Below, piece after piece: positions 22,607 to 37,458 of a stretch of DNA of 64,000 nt (the first letter of the stretch is position 1; each line of letters starts with the position of its first letter). Source of the DNA: Scleromitrula shiraiana (Eukaryota > Ascomycota > Leotiomycetes > Helotiales > Sclerotiniaceae). The stretch is from NCBI GenBank assembly GCA_028455995.1, contig JABELC010000010.1, forward strand, positions 496,001-560,000, read 5' to 3'. The translations under genes and the position numbers were made by a program. The notes below the pieces were generated by a model, which made no database searches, was not told the DNA's origin, and was given only the letters and a program-made list of their open reading frames with translations.

Positions 22607-24649
22607 TTAATTAATATATGCATCATAAATTAAGATTTTTATTTTGTATATAATATTAATTTTAATAAATTTTAAATAGTTTTATTTATTATTAATAAGA
22701 AATTCTTTATAATTTTCAATAATAAAAAGATTTATAGATTATTTAGTTTTTGATAAAAAAAATTAAATTTTATAATATTTAAATATTTATTGTAAAAATA
22801 ATAATTTTTAATTTTAGTTTAAATATTATAAAATCTAAATATTTATTATAAATAAAGCAGTTTTTAAATCGATTTTAGAATTATAAAATTTAAATATTTA
22901 TTATAAATAAAATAATAATAAAAATATAAATTATATTATATTATTTAGATATATATTATATTATTTAAAAAAATATTTTAATAAATAAAAATATTGATAA
23001 TAATAGATAAAAATATTGATAATAATGATTATTTTATTATAATTATAAAGATAATAATAAAGTCATTTATATAAAAATCTTTATTTAAAAACTTTTATTA
23101 AAATTTTTAATAATCTTTATTTTTATATATTTATATTTTTTTATTATTATTTTATTTATTTTTTTATTTTATAATGAAGTTGTTTAATAAATATTTATTT
23201 TATAAATTAGAATAATTATATTTAATTTAAAGATTTTATTAAAACAAATTTTGATTTGATATTAAATTTATTTTATAAATTAGAATAATTATATTTAATT
23301 TAAAGTTTTTATTAAATCAAAAATTTTTAATTTGATATTAGATATTTGTTTAATAATAATAATAAAATTAAATAAAAATATATTTAATAATAATTATTAT
23401 ATTATTTAATAAATAGATATAAAGTATTGTTGAAAATATTTTTTTATTTTATATTATAATATTATGAATAGTATAATGAGTAGAAATATCGTAAAGGATA
23501 AAAGAGGGTTGAGAAATATGAGTATAAGTATAAATTTTAGATAATTATAAAAAAAAATTTATTAAATATAAATATTCAAAATTTAGGATTATTATTAATA
23601 TTTTGATAATTAAAATAAACTTTTAATTAAATTAAAAAATTTTGATTAATATTAAAAATATTGTTAAAAAGTTTTGATAAAAGCTTAATATATATAAATT
23701 TATTATAAAAATAATATTAATAAAAAATATTTACATAAATATAAATTTTAATATTATAAATATAAATAAAGATTTTTTTATTTAAAAATATAATAAATAA
23801 TATTTTTAAAGAGTTTATATTTATTTTTAGGAAAAAATAAGAATAAAAAAATAATAATATATATGATTTTAAATATAATTAAAACTTTAAATCTAAATAA
23901 AACAAAAAATATTAAAAAAATCTATTTAATAAATAATTTTTAAATAATTTAGATTTTATTAATAAATTCAAAAAATATAATATAAAAAATCTGTATATAA
24001 TAAATCATTATTTAAAATATAAATTTATTAAATAAATAGTTAATAATTTAAGAATTTTTACTAATATAGATCTACAAATGAATTTTAAAAGAATATTTAC
24101 AGATATAAATATAAAGATATTTTAAGTATTAAATAAAAAATATTTAATGATAAAAAAAATATTACAAAAAAATAATATTTATATTAATATATTTATTTTA
24201 ATAGTTTATATGTTATAAAATATTATATATATAAAATTATGCTTTAAATAAATAAAAGTTTATTTGAAAAAAATTTATAGAGATCGATCAATAAAATTTA
24301 GGTTTAATAATATAAAGATAATAATAAAAGATTTCAAGAAAGAATAGAATCAAAAAAAAATGTAAAAGAATAAGTTGAAAAAAAAAAAATTAAATAAAAT
24401 ATTTTAATTATATAAATAATAACAAATTTTTTACAACAATTTAATAAATTATTGAAAAATATCTAATTTATAATAAAAACCAATTTTAAATATTGATTTA
24501 AAATTATCTTAATAATAATATATAAATTCATAAACTATATTAACTAAAATACAATTTTATTTAATAACTATATATTATATATTAATCAAAATCATTAAAT
24601 AAAAATAATTATAATAAAAATAATTATATTAAAGATCATCATAATAAAA

Positions 24650-24890
24650 ATAATCATATATTTTAATTTAATCAAAGCTATTTTAATTAAAATCAATTTA
24701 ATCAAAATCAATTCAATCAACATCATTATAATATAAATAATTATAATAAAAATTATTATAATCAAAATAATTATATATTTTAACTTAACTAAAATCAATT
24801 TAATCAAAATCAATTTAATCAAAATCAATTTAATCAAAATCAATTTAATCAAAATCAATTTAATTAAAATTAATTTAATCAAAATTATTA
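24650..24890. repeat. 15-bp tandem repeat inside E1
   Basis: Units of about 15 bp (AAAATCAATTTAATC) are repeated mainly at 24789-24888 with decayed copies further left. The same repeat lies at the corresponding place in E2 and E3. Confidence 0.75.
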
Positions 24891-26712
24891 AATATTTTAA
24901 AATAATTCAAATAATTATAATTAAAATAATTATAATTTTTAATATAAACAAAAAAAAAACGAAGGAATAGAAATATATATATATATAAAAACAAATATAA
25001 AAATGTAAAATATTATTAAAAGAAAATTATTAATATTATAAATTAAAGGTTTAATATTGAATTAATTTAAATAAAATATATAATAATATAATAAAATTCA
25101 ATAATAAAAATAATAATTTTAATTATAAATTAACTATATATATATTAATTTTATAATATATAAATATTTTAAATAAATTTATAATAATAATATTTCTAAT
25201 TATATTTAAAAACAAAATATTTAAATATTATATATTAAATCCAATTATATTTCTATCAAAAATAAAGAGTTTAATTATAGAATTTAAAATATAATATTAA
25301 AAAAAACTATATTATTATAATATAATAAATAAATAAATAAAATTAATAATAAAAAGTATTATAAATAAAAATTAAAAAAAAACCGTCAATAATATTTAAA
25401 ATTGTTTTTTATAAAAATAGAATGATTATATAAAACTTTATTAAATAATATAAACAATTAATTATATTTCTATAAAAAAATAATTTTATTATATTAATAA
25501 ATTAAGTAATATATTTAAATATATTATTGATTAATTATAAGTATTTTTAATTTTATTTAAAAAATCAAAAAAATAATCTAAATTTATAATATATATTATA
25601 TTAAAAAGAATTTATAAATAATTTATAGAATCAAAATAAAGATTTTAATCATAATAAATATAGTAAAACAAATAATTACAATAATTTAAAAAAATATAAT
25701 AATTATTAAAATTAATTCGAATTATAATTTAATATTCAAAATTAATATAATAAAAACAGCTTTAAATCAAATTATAAAAAACAATATTAAATATATAAAA
25801 AAAAAGATATTTTTTTTATAAATTATTTAAAATCAAATAAAAAAAAATTTAGAAAAAATATAAAAAGAAATCATTAAAAATAAGAATAATTATATATATA
25901 AATAATTTTTGATATATTATAAAAAAAACAAAAAATAAAAAAAAAGAATATTGAAAAAATCTATAAAATATTTTATATAAAAATAAAATATTTAAATAAA
26001 ACTATATTAAAAACATATTATATATTAAATAATTTAATTAATAATTTATAAATAATTATTCAGTTTATAAAAGAAATATTTAAATATATATTAATATATA
26101 AAAAATTATTTAAAAATAGTTAAGTTGATAAAAGTATGATATTAAAATAAATTATATATAATTTTAAAATATTTTTTATAAATAACTAATATAATCTTAA
26201 TAAATTTTAAAGTATTAGAGTTGATATAAAAATAATGATAATATTAATTGTTAATAAATAATAATATAAAATATTATAAAAATTGATTTATTGGATTATT
26301 AATTATAATAAAGCAAAAATTATAAAAATCATATTTAAAAAAAGAATATTAAAAAATTTATTAAATTATATAAAATCAAATTATTAATTCAATAAATTAA
26401 AATTTATATTATTTATATAAATATATTATTTTTATTTTATTTAATAAATATAAATAAACTCAATATATTTTTTAATAATATTAAAAATTAAATTATATTT
26501 AATAACATTAATAAATATTTCTTTATTATATAGAAATATAGTTATGATTTTTTATTATCAAAATATAATTATAATAAATTTATATAATTAATAATTTTAG
26601 ATAATATTTATTATTTTATAAAAAAAGAATTATAATATTTATATAAATGTTTAAATTATTCAATTATTTATAGATTATATAATATATTTAAATAAATTAA
26701 TTATAATAATAT

Positions 26713-26872
26713 TATTTGTATAACTCCGGGGATATGGAACTATATAATTATAAATATTCTTTTATATTATATTAATATATTTAAGAAATTCAAGAAAAAT
26801 ATTATACACTATTAACAGTATATATTTTTTTAATAAATATATAATATAAAATCATATATTTAATTATATAAA
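26713..26872 (+). repeat. E2 LTR (left, 5' LTR)
   Basis: Begins TATTTGTATAACTCCGGGGA, a transition-decayed form of TGTTTGTATGACTCC. It is followed at 26873 by TTAATAACTTTTT, matching the primer-binding-like position in E3. Confidence 0.85.
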
Positions 26873-28546
26873 TATTAATAACTTTTTGCTTTTTTAAAAT
26901 CTTTATAATTTATTTATATATAATATAATATTTTAATATTAAATCGAAATGAATATTATTTAGATTATATATTATTATTATTTTATATTATTATTATTTT
27001 TTATATTTTAAATTTTCTTATTTTACTTTATAATAATTATATATAAATTAAATAAATAATATTAATTATTATTTAGCTATTTTTTAAAAAATGAATAAAG
27101 AAAAATCAAAATCTTTTTTTATGTTTAATCTATTTATTAATTTTTATTAATATTTCGTTTATATTGATAAGTTTTTTTATTAATAAGCAAAATCTTATTT
27201 TTATTATTATATTTATTAAATTATTATTATTGTTAATTTATTATATTTCTATAATCTTTTTATATTTATATATCTAATATAATATTATAATATTGATTAT
27301 GAATTACTTTTTGATTATTGTTTCGAGTTTAATTAATAATTAAAATAAAAAATATAAATCAATATAAATAATTAATAATAAAATATAATTATCAAAAATT
27401 TTATTGATTATATTTTTAATAATGATTGCTAAATCAAAATTAAAGATTATTATATAAAGTTTTAATATTAATATAATTTAAATAATATATTTATATTTAA
27501 TTAAAAACTAATATATAATATTTCTATTTTTATTTTTGTTTATTAATATAATAATATATTTAATTTAGAATAATAAATTGAAATTATTAATATATAAAAT
27601 ATTAATAAATATATATATATAAAAAATATTAAAATTAAATAATATAAATCAAAATCTTTTTAGAAAGTTTTTTTTTATTATTATATATATTTATTAAATA
27701 CTTTTATATTTTTGTTATTTAATTTGATATTTTATATAGTTTATATAAGATTAAATAAAGTTTTAGATTAATAATAAATTATAATATAAATATTATAAAT
27801 ATATTATGTAATATCTTATTTTTTTAATATTGTATTTTTTTAATATGGTATTTTTTTAAACTTTATTATATATTTTATGTATATTAATATTTATATTTTT
27901 GATTTGCTTTAAATTTTTATATTAAAATTTTTAATTTATTATAATTATTGATTTTTCTAATAATATTGATTTATTATTAAATTTAAATAAATATATTTTA
28001 ATTAATTATTTTTGTTTTTTATATAAAAATTTAGCTTTTTTTAAATAATATTTTTTTTTATAAACAAATTATTTATTAATAATAATTAAAGTATTATTTA
28101 TTTATAATGTTATAATTTTAAATTTTAATTTTTATATATATAATAAATAAAGATTATATATTAATATTATTATTTTAAATTTTATAATATAATAATTTAA
28201 ATATATATTAAATTAATAATTTTTTACTTTTAAAATTTTATATAATAATTATATTATATAAAATATAGTTTTTAATAAATATTTTATTTTTAGAATTGTA
28301 AATATAAAAATAAAATATATAAATTTCAAATTTGTTTATGTATATATTTAAATAATATTATATAAATAAATATCAAATATATTATTGTTTTTTATTATTA
28401 TTATAATAATTATTATTATTAATATTAATTAATAAATTAAATATTATATAATTAAAAATTATATAAATATAATATATTTTTTTATATTATTCAAATTTTA
28501 TATAATAAATCTTAATTTTTTATATATATTTTTTATATTTAAATAT

Positions 28547-28864
28547 TTGAATTTATTAATCTATTTATATTTAAAGATTTTTATTTTTATTAAAATTTTC
28601 TTTTATTTTATTATTTTAAATATATCGATTTTTACTAATTTATTTAATTTTTTTTTCTTTAATTTTATATATATTCTATTTATTTATTTTTTATTATATT
28701 TAACCTATTTAATAAAAAAAATTAATTTATTAATAAAAAAAGTTTTAATTAAATATATAATATATTTATTATTTAATAATATTATAACATTTAATAATGT
28801 TTTTTCAAAATCCTTATTTTCTATATATAATTTAAATTGTATTTTTTATTATATATTTTATTAA
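28547..28864 (+). pseudogene. Decayed reverse-transcriptase fragment of E2
   Basis: A 105-codon frame rich in Phe, Ile and Leu. Near its end it reads LLFNNIITFNN. The equivalent place in E1 and E5 reads FNDIIIFNN and in E3 FNNIIIFSN. An aspartate kept in two copies and Asn (one G-to-A step from Asp) in the others suggest a former DD active-site pair of the kind found in LTR-retrotransposon reverse transcriptases. Family is inferred. Confidence 0.45.
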
Positions 28865-31844
28865 ATATATTGATAAAATTAAATTACTATTAATAATGAA
28901 ATATTAAAATTTTAATTCTTTTTTAGTTTATTGCGTTTACAAATTATTAATTTAGATGATTTTGATATTGTTGTTTTTGATATTTTTTAAGCAATTAATT
29001 AATTATTACTATCATTTATGAGTATGAATAATGCATAATTTTTTGTATATATTATTAATAATATTAATATGAAATCAATGAATTCTTTATAATATAAGCA
29101 AATTAATATTGATTATATTATTATAATATAATCATTTATATTGATTTTATAATTTTTGCTTTTTATTAATTTAAAAATATAAGGATTTATTCATCTTTCT
29201 TTTTTTATTTTAATAATCTTTTTATATATTAAAATTTTTAAGCATATTTTTAAATTATATATTACATATATAAATAATCTATTTCGCTTTTATATTGCGT
29301 TTTTTATTAATTAAGTTATTTTATATTTATAAATCTTATTATTTATTTTTTATAATTTTATTGTTTAATCAATAATGATTTTTATTAATAAATTTAATTT
29401 TTTTATATATAAAAATATATTGAATATTAAAAATATTAGAATTAGTTTATTAAAATTTATTAAATCATGTATAATTTTTATTATTATTTATAATATTTGC
29501 TTTTTTATAAAACTAGATTATTATAATTCATTTTATAAAATTTTATATATTTATTATATAATTTTATAATATCGCTTAATTTTATTAATTGATTAATATG
29601 ATTTTATAAAAATTATTTTTATTTTAATTATTATAATATTTATATATTTATTGACTTTTTTTATAATAAACTATATATTTATATTAATGATAATATAATT
29701 TAAAGATTTCATATAGATATTAATCTATTTAAATTGAATTATATTTCAAATATATTTTATTAATAAATTGTTTAAAAATATTATTATTTAATATTTTATT
29801 GCTTTATTAAATATATATAATATCGCTTTTCTATTAATATATATAATATTAATTATAATTATATAATTAAACCAAATATTATTATTTTTATTATTATTGA
29901 TCTTGAATTTGAATTTTTTTAGTGATTTATTATATATCTAATATTAATTATAACATTTTATTAATATATTAATTTTGTTTTTATTTATATTATTATAATT
30001 ATTTTATTTAAATATATTATATAATTTATAAATAATTAAATAATTGAAATATTTATATAAATATTATAATTTTATTTTTATAAAATAATAAATATTATCT
30101 AAAATTATCAATTATATAAATATATTATAATTATATTTTAATAGTAAAAAATTATAATTATGGTTTTATATAATAAAAAAGTGTTTATTGATTTTATTAT
30201 GAATAATCTAATTTTTAATATTATTAAAAAATATATTAAATTTGTTTATATTAATTAAATAAAATAAAAATAATATATTTATATAAATAATATAAACTTT
30301 GATTTGTTCGATTAATAATTCAATTTTATATAATCCAATAAATTTTTTAATATTTTTTTTTTTTAAAATATAACTTTTATAATTTCTATTTTACTATAAT
30401 TAATAGTTAAATTAATTAGTTTTTATAATATTTTAAATCATTATTTATTAATAATTGATATTATTATTATTTTTATATCGATTATAATATTTTAAAATTT
30501 ATTAAAATCATATTTATTATTTATAAAAAATACTTTAAAATTATAGATAATTTATTTTGATATTATATCTTTATTAGCTTAATCATTTTTAGATAATCTT
30601 TTATATATTAATATATATTTAAATTTTTTTTTTGTAAATCCAATAATTATTTATAAATTATTAATTAAATTATTTAATATATAATATATCTTTAATATAA
30701 TTTTATTTAAATATTTTATTTTTATATAAAATACTTTATAAATCTTTTTAATATCCTTCTTTTTTATTTTTTATTTTTTTTTATAATATATTAAAAATTA
30801 TTTATATATCTAATTATTATTGCTTTTAACAATCTTTTTTTTATATTTCCTTTAAGCTTTTTTTTAATTAAATTTGAATAATTTATAAAAAAACATTTTT
30901 CTTTTTTATATATTTAACATTATTTTTTATAATTTAATTTAAAATTATCTTTATTATATCGATTTTAAATATTAAATTATAATTCAAATTGATCTCAATA
31001 ATTATTATATCCTTTTCAATTATTATAATTATTTATTTTATTATATTTATTGTAATTAAAACTTCTATTTTGATTTTATAAATTATCCATAAATTTTTTT
31101 TTAATATAATAGAAATCAATATTATTATTTTATAATTCATTATAAATCTAAATCGTTTTTTTAATTTTTTAAATAAAGTCAAAAATATTCATAATTAATT
31201 AATAATATATTTGAATATATTATTTAATTTATTAATATAATAAAATTATTTTTTTATAAAAATATAATTGATTTTTTATATTGTTTAATAAAATCTTATA
31301 TAATCACTTTGTTTTTATAAAAAATAACTTTAAGTATTATTCAAGTTTTCTTTTTATTTTTATTTATAATATTTTTATTATTAATTTTATTTATTTATTT
31401 ATTTATTATAATAATATAGTTTTTTCTAATATTATATTTTGAATTCTATAATTAGATTCTTTATTTTTTATAAAAATATAATAAAATTCGATATATAATA
31501 TTCAAATATTTTATTTTTAAATATAATTAAAAATATTATTACTATAAATTTGTTTAAAATATTTATATATTATAAAATTAATATATATATAATTAGTTTA
31601 TAATTGAAATCATTATTTTTATTATTAAATTTCATTATATTATTATATATTTTATTTAAATTGATTTAATATTAGATTTTTAATATATAATATTAATAAT
31701 TCTTTTTTTAATAATATTTTAAATCTTTATATTTATTTTTATATATATATACTCTTTTATCTTTTCGATTTTTTTTTAATTTTATTTATATTAAAAATCA
31801 TAGTTATTTTGATTATAATCATTTTAATTATTTTAAAATATACA

Positions 31845-32045
31845 ATAATTTTGATTAAATTGATTTTGATAAAATTGAATTTGACTAAATTGAATCTAAT
31901 TAAATTGATTTTAATCAAGTTGAAATATACGATTATTTTGATTATAATAATTTTTATTATAATTATTTATATTATAATGATTTTAATTGAGTTGATTCTG
32001 ATTAAATTGATTCTAATTAAAATAATCTTAATTAAATTAAAATAT
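31845..32045. repeat. 15-bp tandem repeat inside E2
   Basis: Reverse-complement form of the E1 repeat (ATTTTGATTAAATTG type), with several decayed units. Position relative to the LTRs agrees with E1 and E3. Confidence 0.7.
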
Positions 32046-34045
32046 ACAATTATTTTGATTATAATGATTTTTATTATTATTATTTTTATTTTAATGATTT
32101 TGATTATTATATAATATATAAATATTAAATAAAATTATATATTAAATAATATAATTTATTAGATTATATAATATTATTATTGAAATAGTTTTAAAAAAAT
32201 ATTCAAAATCAGTTTTTATTATATATTAAATGTTCTTTAATAATTTATTAAAATATTTTAGAAGATTGACTATTATTTATATAATTAAAATGTTTTATTC
32301 AATTTTTTTTTAACTTGTTTTTTTGCATTTTTCTTTTGATTCTATTTTTACTTTAGATTTTTTATTATTATCCTTATATTACTAAACCTAAATTTTATTA
32401 ATCGATTTCTATAAATCTTTTTTAAACAAGTTTTAATCTATTTAAAGTATAATTTTATATATATTATATTTTATAATATATAAATTATTAATATAAATAT
32501 ATTAATATAAACGCTATTTCTTTATAATATTTTTTTTATTATTATTAAATATTTTTTATTTAATACTGAAAATATTTTTATTTTTGTATTTCCAAATATT
32601 TTTTTAAAATCCATCTATAAATCTATATTAACAAAGATCTTTAAATTATCAATTATATATTTATTAAATTTATATTTCAAATAATAGTTTACTATATAAG
32701 AATTTTCTATATTATATTCTTTATATTTATTAATAAAATTTAAATCATTTAAAAATAATTTATTAAATAAATCTTTATAATATCCCTTATTTTATTTAGA
32801 TTCAAGATTTTAATTATATTTAAAATTATATATATTATTATTCTTTTATTATTTTTTTTTAAAATCGAATATAAACTTTTTAAAAATATTATTTACTATA
32901 TTTTTAAATAAAAAGATTTTTATTTATATTTAAAATATTAAAATTTATATTTGTTTAAATATCTTTTATTAATATTATTTTTCAATAAATTTATACATAT
33001 TAGATTTTTATTAAAATTTCTTGATAATATTTTTGATACTAATTAAAATTTTTTAGTTTAATTAAGAATTTATTTCAATTATTAAAATATTAATAGTAAT
33101 CCTAAATTTTAAATATTTATATTTAATAAATTATTTTTTCCTTATAATTATTTAAAACTTATACTCATATTCATATTTTTCAACTTTTTTTTTTCCTTCA
33201 TATTATTTCTATCTATTATATTGTTTATAATATTATAATACAAAATAAAGAGATGTTTCTAATAATGCTTTATATTTGTTTACTAAATAATATAATAATA
33301 ATTATTAAATTCATTTCTATCTAGTTTTTTTGTTATTTATTAAATAAATATTTGATATCAAATCAAAAATTCTAATTTAATAAAATTTTTAAATTAGATA
33401 TAATTACTTTAATTCATAAAATGAATTTGATATCAAATTAAAATTTGGTTTAATAAAATTTTTAAATTCAATATAATCGTTTTAATTTATAAAATGAATA
33501 TATAATAAATAAATTCGTTATAAAATAGAAAACAAAAAAAAATAATAATAATAATAAAATATAAAATAATAATAAAAAGAATTATTGAAAATTTTTATAA
33601 AAATTTCTAAATGAAATTTTTTTATATAAATGACCTTATTATTATCTTTATAATTATAATAAAATAATCATTATTATCAACATTTTTATTTATGAAAATA
33701 TTTTCTTAGATAGTATAATTCATATTTTTATTATTATTTTATTTATAATAGATATTTAAGTTTTATAATTCTAAAATCGATTCAAAAATCATTTTATTTA
33801 TAATAAATATTTAAATTTTATAATATTTAAATTCAAATTAAAAATTACTATTTTTATAATAAATATTTAAATATTATAAAGTTTAATTTTCTTTTTTATT
33901 AAAAATTAAATAATTCATAAAACTTTTTATTATTAAAAATTATAAAGAGTTTTTTATCAATAATAAATAAAAACATTTAGAATTTATCAAAATTAATATT
34001 ATATATAAAATAAAAATTTCAATTTATAATATATATACTAATTAA

Positions 34046-34207
34046 TATTTATATAATTCTAAAAATATAAAACTATACAATTACAAATATCTTTTTATAT
34101 TATATTAATATAATCAAAAAGTTTAAAAAGAATGTTATACACTGTCGAGAGTATATATCTCCTCAACGGGCATGTAACATAAGGTCACCTATTTGACTAT
34201 ACAGATA
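34046..34207 (+). repeat. E2 LTR (right, 3' LTR)
   Basis: Ends TTTGACTATACAGATA, a decayed form of GACTATACAGACA. It keeps islands such as CTCCTCAACGGGCATGTAAC. Confidence 0.85.
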
Positions 34208-35307
34208 AATATGAACAAAAGCAAAATCAATAAATTGATAAAATATTATAATCAATATCAAATATATAATAAATTATCAAAAAAATTCAAATTCAAAATT
34301 AATAATAATAAAAATAATAATATTCAATTTAACTATATAATTATAATGAATATTATATATATGTAATAAAGTAACAAAATAGTAAATAATAATATTTTTA
34401 AATAACTTATTAATAAAATATATTTAGAATATAATTTAATTCAAATAAATTAATATCTATATAAAACTTTTAAATTATATTATTATTAATATTAATATAT
34501 AATTTATTTTAAAGAAATTTAGTAAATATATAAAGATCATAATAATAAAAATAAAAATAATATTTATAAAATTTTATTAATTAATTCATAAGATTAAATA
34601 ATATTATAAAATCATGTAATAAATATATAAAGTTTTATAAAATAAACTATAATAATCTAGTTTTGTAAAAAAATTAATATTATAAATAATAATAAAGATT
34701 ATAAATGATTTAATAGATTTTAATAGATTAATTTTAATATTTTTAATATTTAATATATTTATATATATAGAAAAATGAGATTTATTGATAAAAGTTATTA
34801 TCAATTAAATAATACAATTATCAAAAATAAATAATAAAATTTATAAATATAAAATGATTTAATTAATAAAAGATATATTAGAAAAATAAAATAAAATATT
34901 CATATATATAATATATAATTTAAAAATATATTCAAAAATTCTAATTTATAAAAAGATTATTAAAACAAAAAGAAGAAAATAGATAGGTTTTTATATTTTT
35001 AAATTAATAAAGGGTAAAAACTGTAAAATCAATATAAATAATTATATTATAATAATATAATTAATATTAATCTGTTTATATTATAAAAAATCTATTAATT
35101 TAATATTAATATTATTAATAATATATATATAAAATTATGTATTATTTATATTTACAAATAATAATAATAATGATTTAATTCTTTAAAAATATTAAAAACA
35201 ATAATATCAAAATTATTTAAATTAATAGTTTATAAACATAATAAATCAAAAAAAGATTAAAGTTCTAATACTTTATTACTAATAATATTTTAATTTTATT
35301 AATATAT

Positions 35308-35460
35308 TTAATAAAATATATAACAAAAAATATGATTTAAATTATATATAAAAAATAAAGATTTTAAAAAAACATTATTAAATATTATAATATCATTAAA
35401 TAATAAATATATTATATATTTAATTAAACTCTTTTTTATTAATAAATTGATTTTTTTTAT
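35308..35460 (-). pseudogene. Decayed reverse-transcriptase fragment of E1
   Basis: The minus strand reads FNDIIIFNN with AAT-GAT-ATT at 35397-35389, matching the E2 and E3 frames and ending at the same relative stop. One active-site-like Asp codon (GAT) survives. Confidence 0.4.
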
Positions 35461-37298
35461 TAAATAAACTAAATATAATAAAGGAAAAATAAGTGAAATA
35501 TATATAAAATTAAAAAAAGGAATTAAATAGATTAATAAAAATTAATATATTTAAAATAGTAAAATAAAACAAGATTTTAGTAAAAATAAAAATCTTTAAA
35601 TATAAATAGATTAATAACTTTAAATATTTAAAGATAAAAAATATATATAAAAAATTAAGATTTATTATATAAAATTTGAATAATATAAAAAAATATATTA
35701 TATTTATATAATTTTTAATTATATAATATTTAATTTATTAATTAATATTAATAATTATTATAATAATAATAAAAAACAATAATATATTTAATATTTATTT
35801 ATATAATATTATTTAAATATATATATAAATAAATTCAAAATTTGTATATTTTATTTTTATATATATAATTTTAAAAATAAAATATTTATTAAAAACTATA
35901 TTTTGTATAATATAATTACTATATAGAATTCTAAAAATAACAAATTATTAATTTAATATATATTTAAATTATTATCTTATAAAATTTAAAATAATAACAT
36001 TGATATATGATCTTTATTTATTATATATATAAAAGCAAAGATTTGAAATTATAATAATATAAATAAATAATGCTTTAATTATTGTTAATAAATAATTTGT
36101 TTATAAAAAAAAACATTATTTCAAAAAAGCTAAATTTTTATATAAAAAATAAAAGTAATTAATTAAAATATATTTATTTAAATTCAATAATAGTTTAATT
36201 TTATTGAAAGATTTAATAATTATAATAAATTAAAAACTTTAATATAAAAATTTAAAATAAATTAAAGATATTAATATTAATATATATAAAATATATAATA
36301 AACTTTAAAAAAATATAATATCGAAAAAACAATATATTATATAATATATTTGTAGTGTTTATATTGTAATTTATTATTAATTCAAAACTTTATTTAATTT
36401 AATATAAATTATATAAAATATTAAATTAAATAATAAAAATATAAAAACTTTTAATAAATATATATAATAGTAAAAAGAAAATTCTATAAAAAAACTTTAA
36501 TTTATATTATTTAATTCTAATATTTTATATATTAATAATTTTAATTTATTATTTTAAATGGAATATGTTATTATGTTGATAAATAAAAATAAAAATATAG
36601 ATATTATATATTAATTCTTAATCAAATATAAATATATTATTTAAATTATATCAATATTAAAACTTTATAAAATAGTTTTTGATTTCGATTTAACAATTAT
36701 TATTAAAAATATAATTGATAAAACTTTTGATAATTATATTTTATTATTAATTAAATTTAAAATAATAATCGAAACATATTTTATAATTAATATTATAGTG
36801 TTATATTAATCATATAAATATAAAAAGATCGCAAAAATATAATAGATTAATAATAACAATAATTTAATAAATATAATAATGAAAATAAAATTTTATTTAA
36901 TATTAAAAGAATTTATTAATATAAATAAAATATTGATAAAGATTAATAAATAAATCAAATATAAAAAAAAAAAACATTTTATTTTATTTTTTAAACAATC
37001 ATTAAACAATAATTAATATTATTTATTGAGTTTATATATGATTATTATAAAATAAAATATATAATATATAATATAAAAAATAATAACAATATAAAACAAT
37101 AATAATATATAATTTAAATAATATTCATCTTAATTTAATATTAAAATATTATATTATCTATAAATAAATTATAAAAATTTCAAAAAAACAAAAAACAAAA
37201 AAAAAATTATTTTATTTTTATCTTATATAAATAATTTATAATTTTTATAAAATCTAATTTTTTATATATATAATATCAAATTTTTAAAAAATTATTAA

Positions 37299-37458
37299 TA
37301 TCTATATAATTAATACATAATTTTATATTATATACTCATTAAGAAAATATATATTTTTAATAATGTATAATACCTTTCTTGATTTCCTTAAATATATTAA
37401 TATAACATAAGAAAATACCCATATTATACACTTCTATACTCCCGGAGTCATACAAACA
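37299..37458 (-). repeat. E1 LTR (right, 5' LTR)
   Basis: 160 bp. The left part is strongly decayed (TATCTATATAATTAATACAT) while the right end keeps ACTCCCGGAGTCATACAAAC. Confidence 0.85.

Larger units (their letters stand above)
26713..34207 (+). mobile_element. LTR retrotransposon E2 (family A), nested in E1
   Basis: A 7,495-bp element with LTRs at 26713-26872 and about 34046-34207. Target duplication AATAT at 26708-26712 and 34208-34212. The same site is uninterrupted in E3 (around 52830) and E4 (around 45355), which read straight across with a single AATAT. E2 is oriented opposite to its host E1. Interior frames are remnants only; the decayed reverse-transcriptase motif is at 28775-28783 on the plus strand. 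Confidence 0.9.
22447..37458 (-). mobile_element. LTR retrotransposon E1 (family A), contains E2
   Basis: LTRs of 160 bp at 22447-22606 and 37299-37458, with TG at the outer left edge and CA at the outer right edge. A 5-bp duplication CCATT is present at 22442-22446 and 37459-37463. Removing E2 and one copy of its target duplication leaves about 7.5 kb. The orientation is set by the decayed reverse-transcriptase motif and by a primer-binding-like sequence inside the 37299 LTR (minus strand TTAATAATTTTTT, matching TTGGTAACTTTTT in E3). E1 lies inside the TIR-T copy 21680-38685. All coding capacity is lost. Confidence 0.85.

Noticed and set aside
24595..24882. Ile/Leu/Lys-repeat ORF, also at 31809-32114 and 50684-51010
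   Set aside because: Produced by the 15-bp tandem repeat within family A; treated as repeats, not genes.
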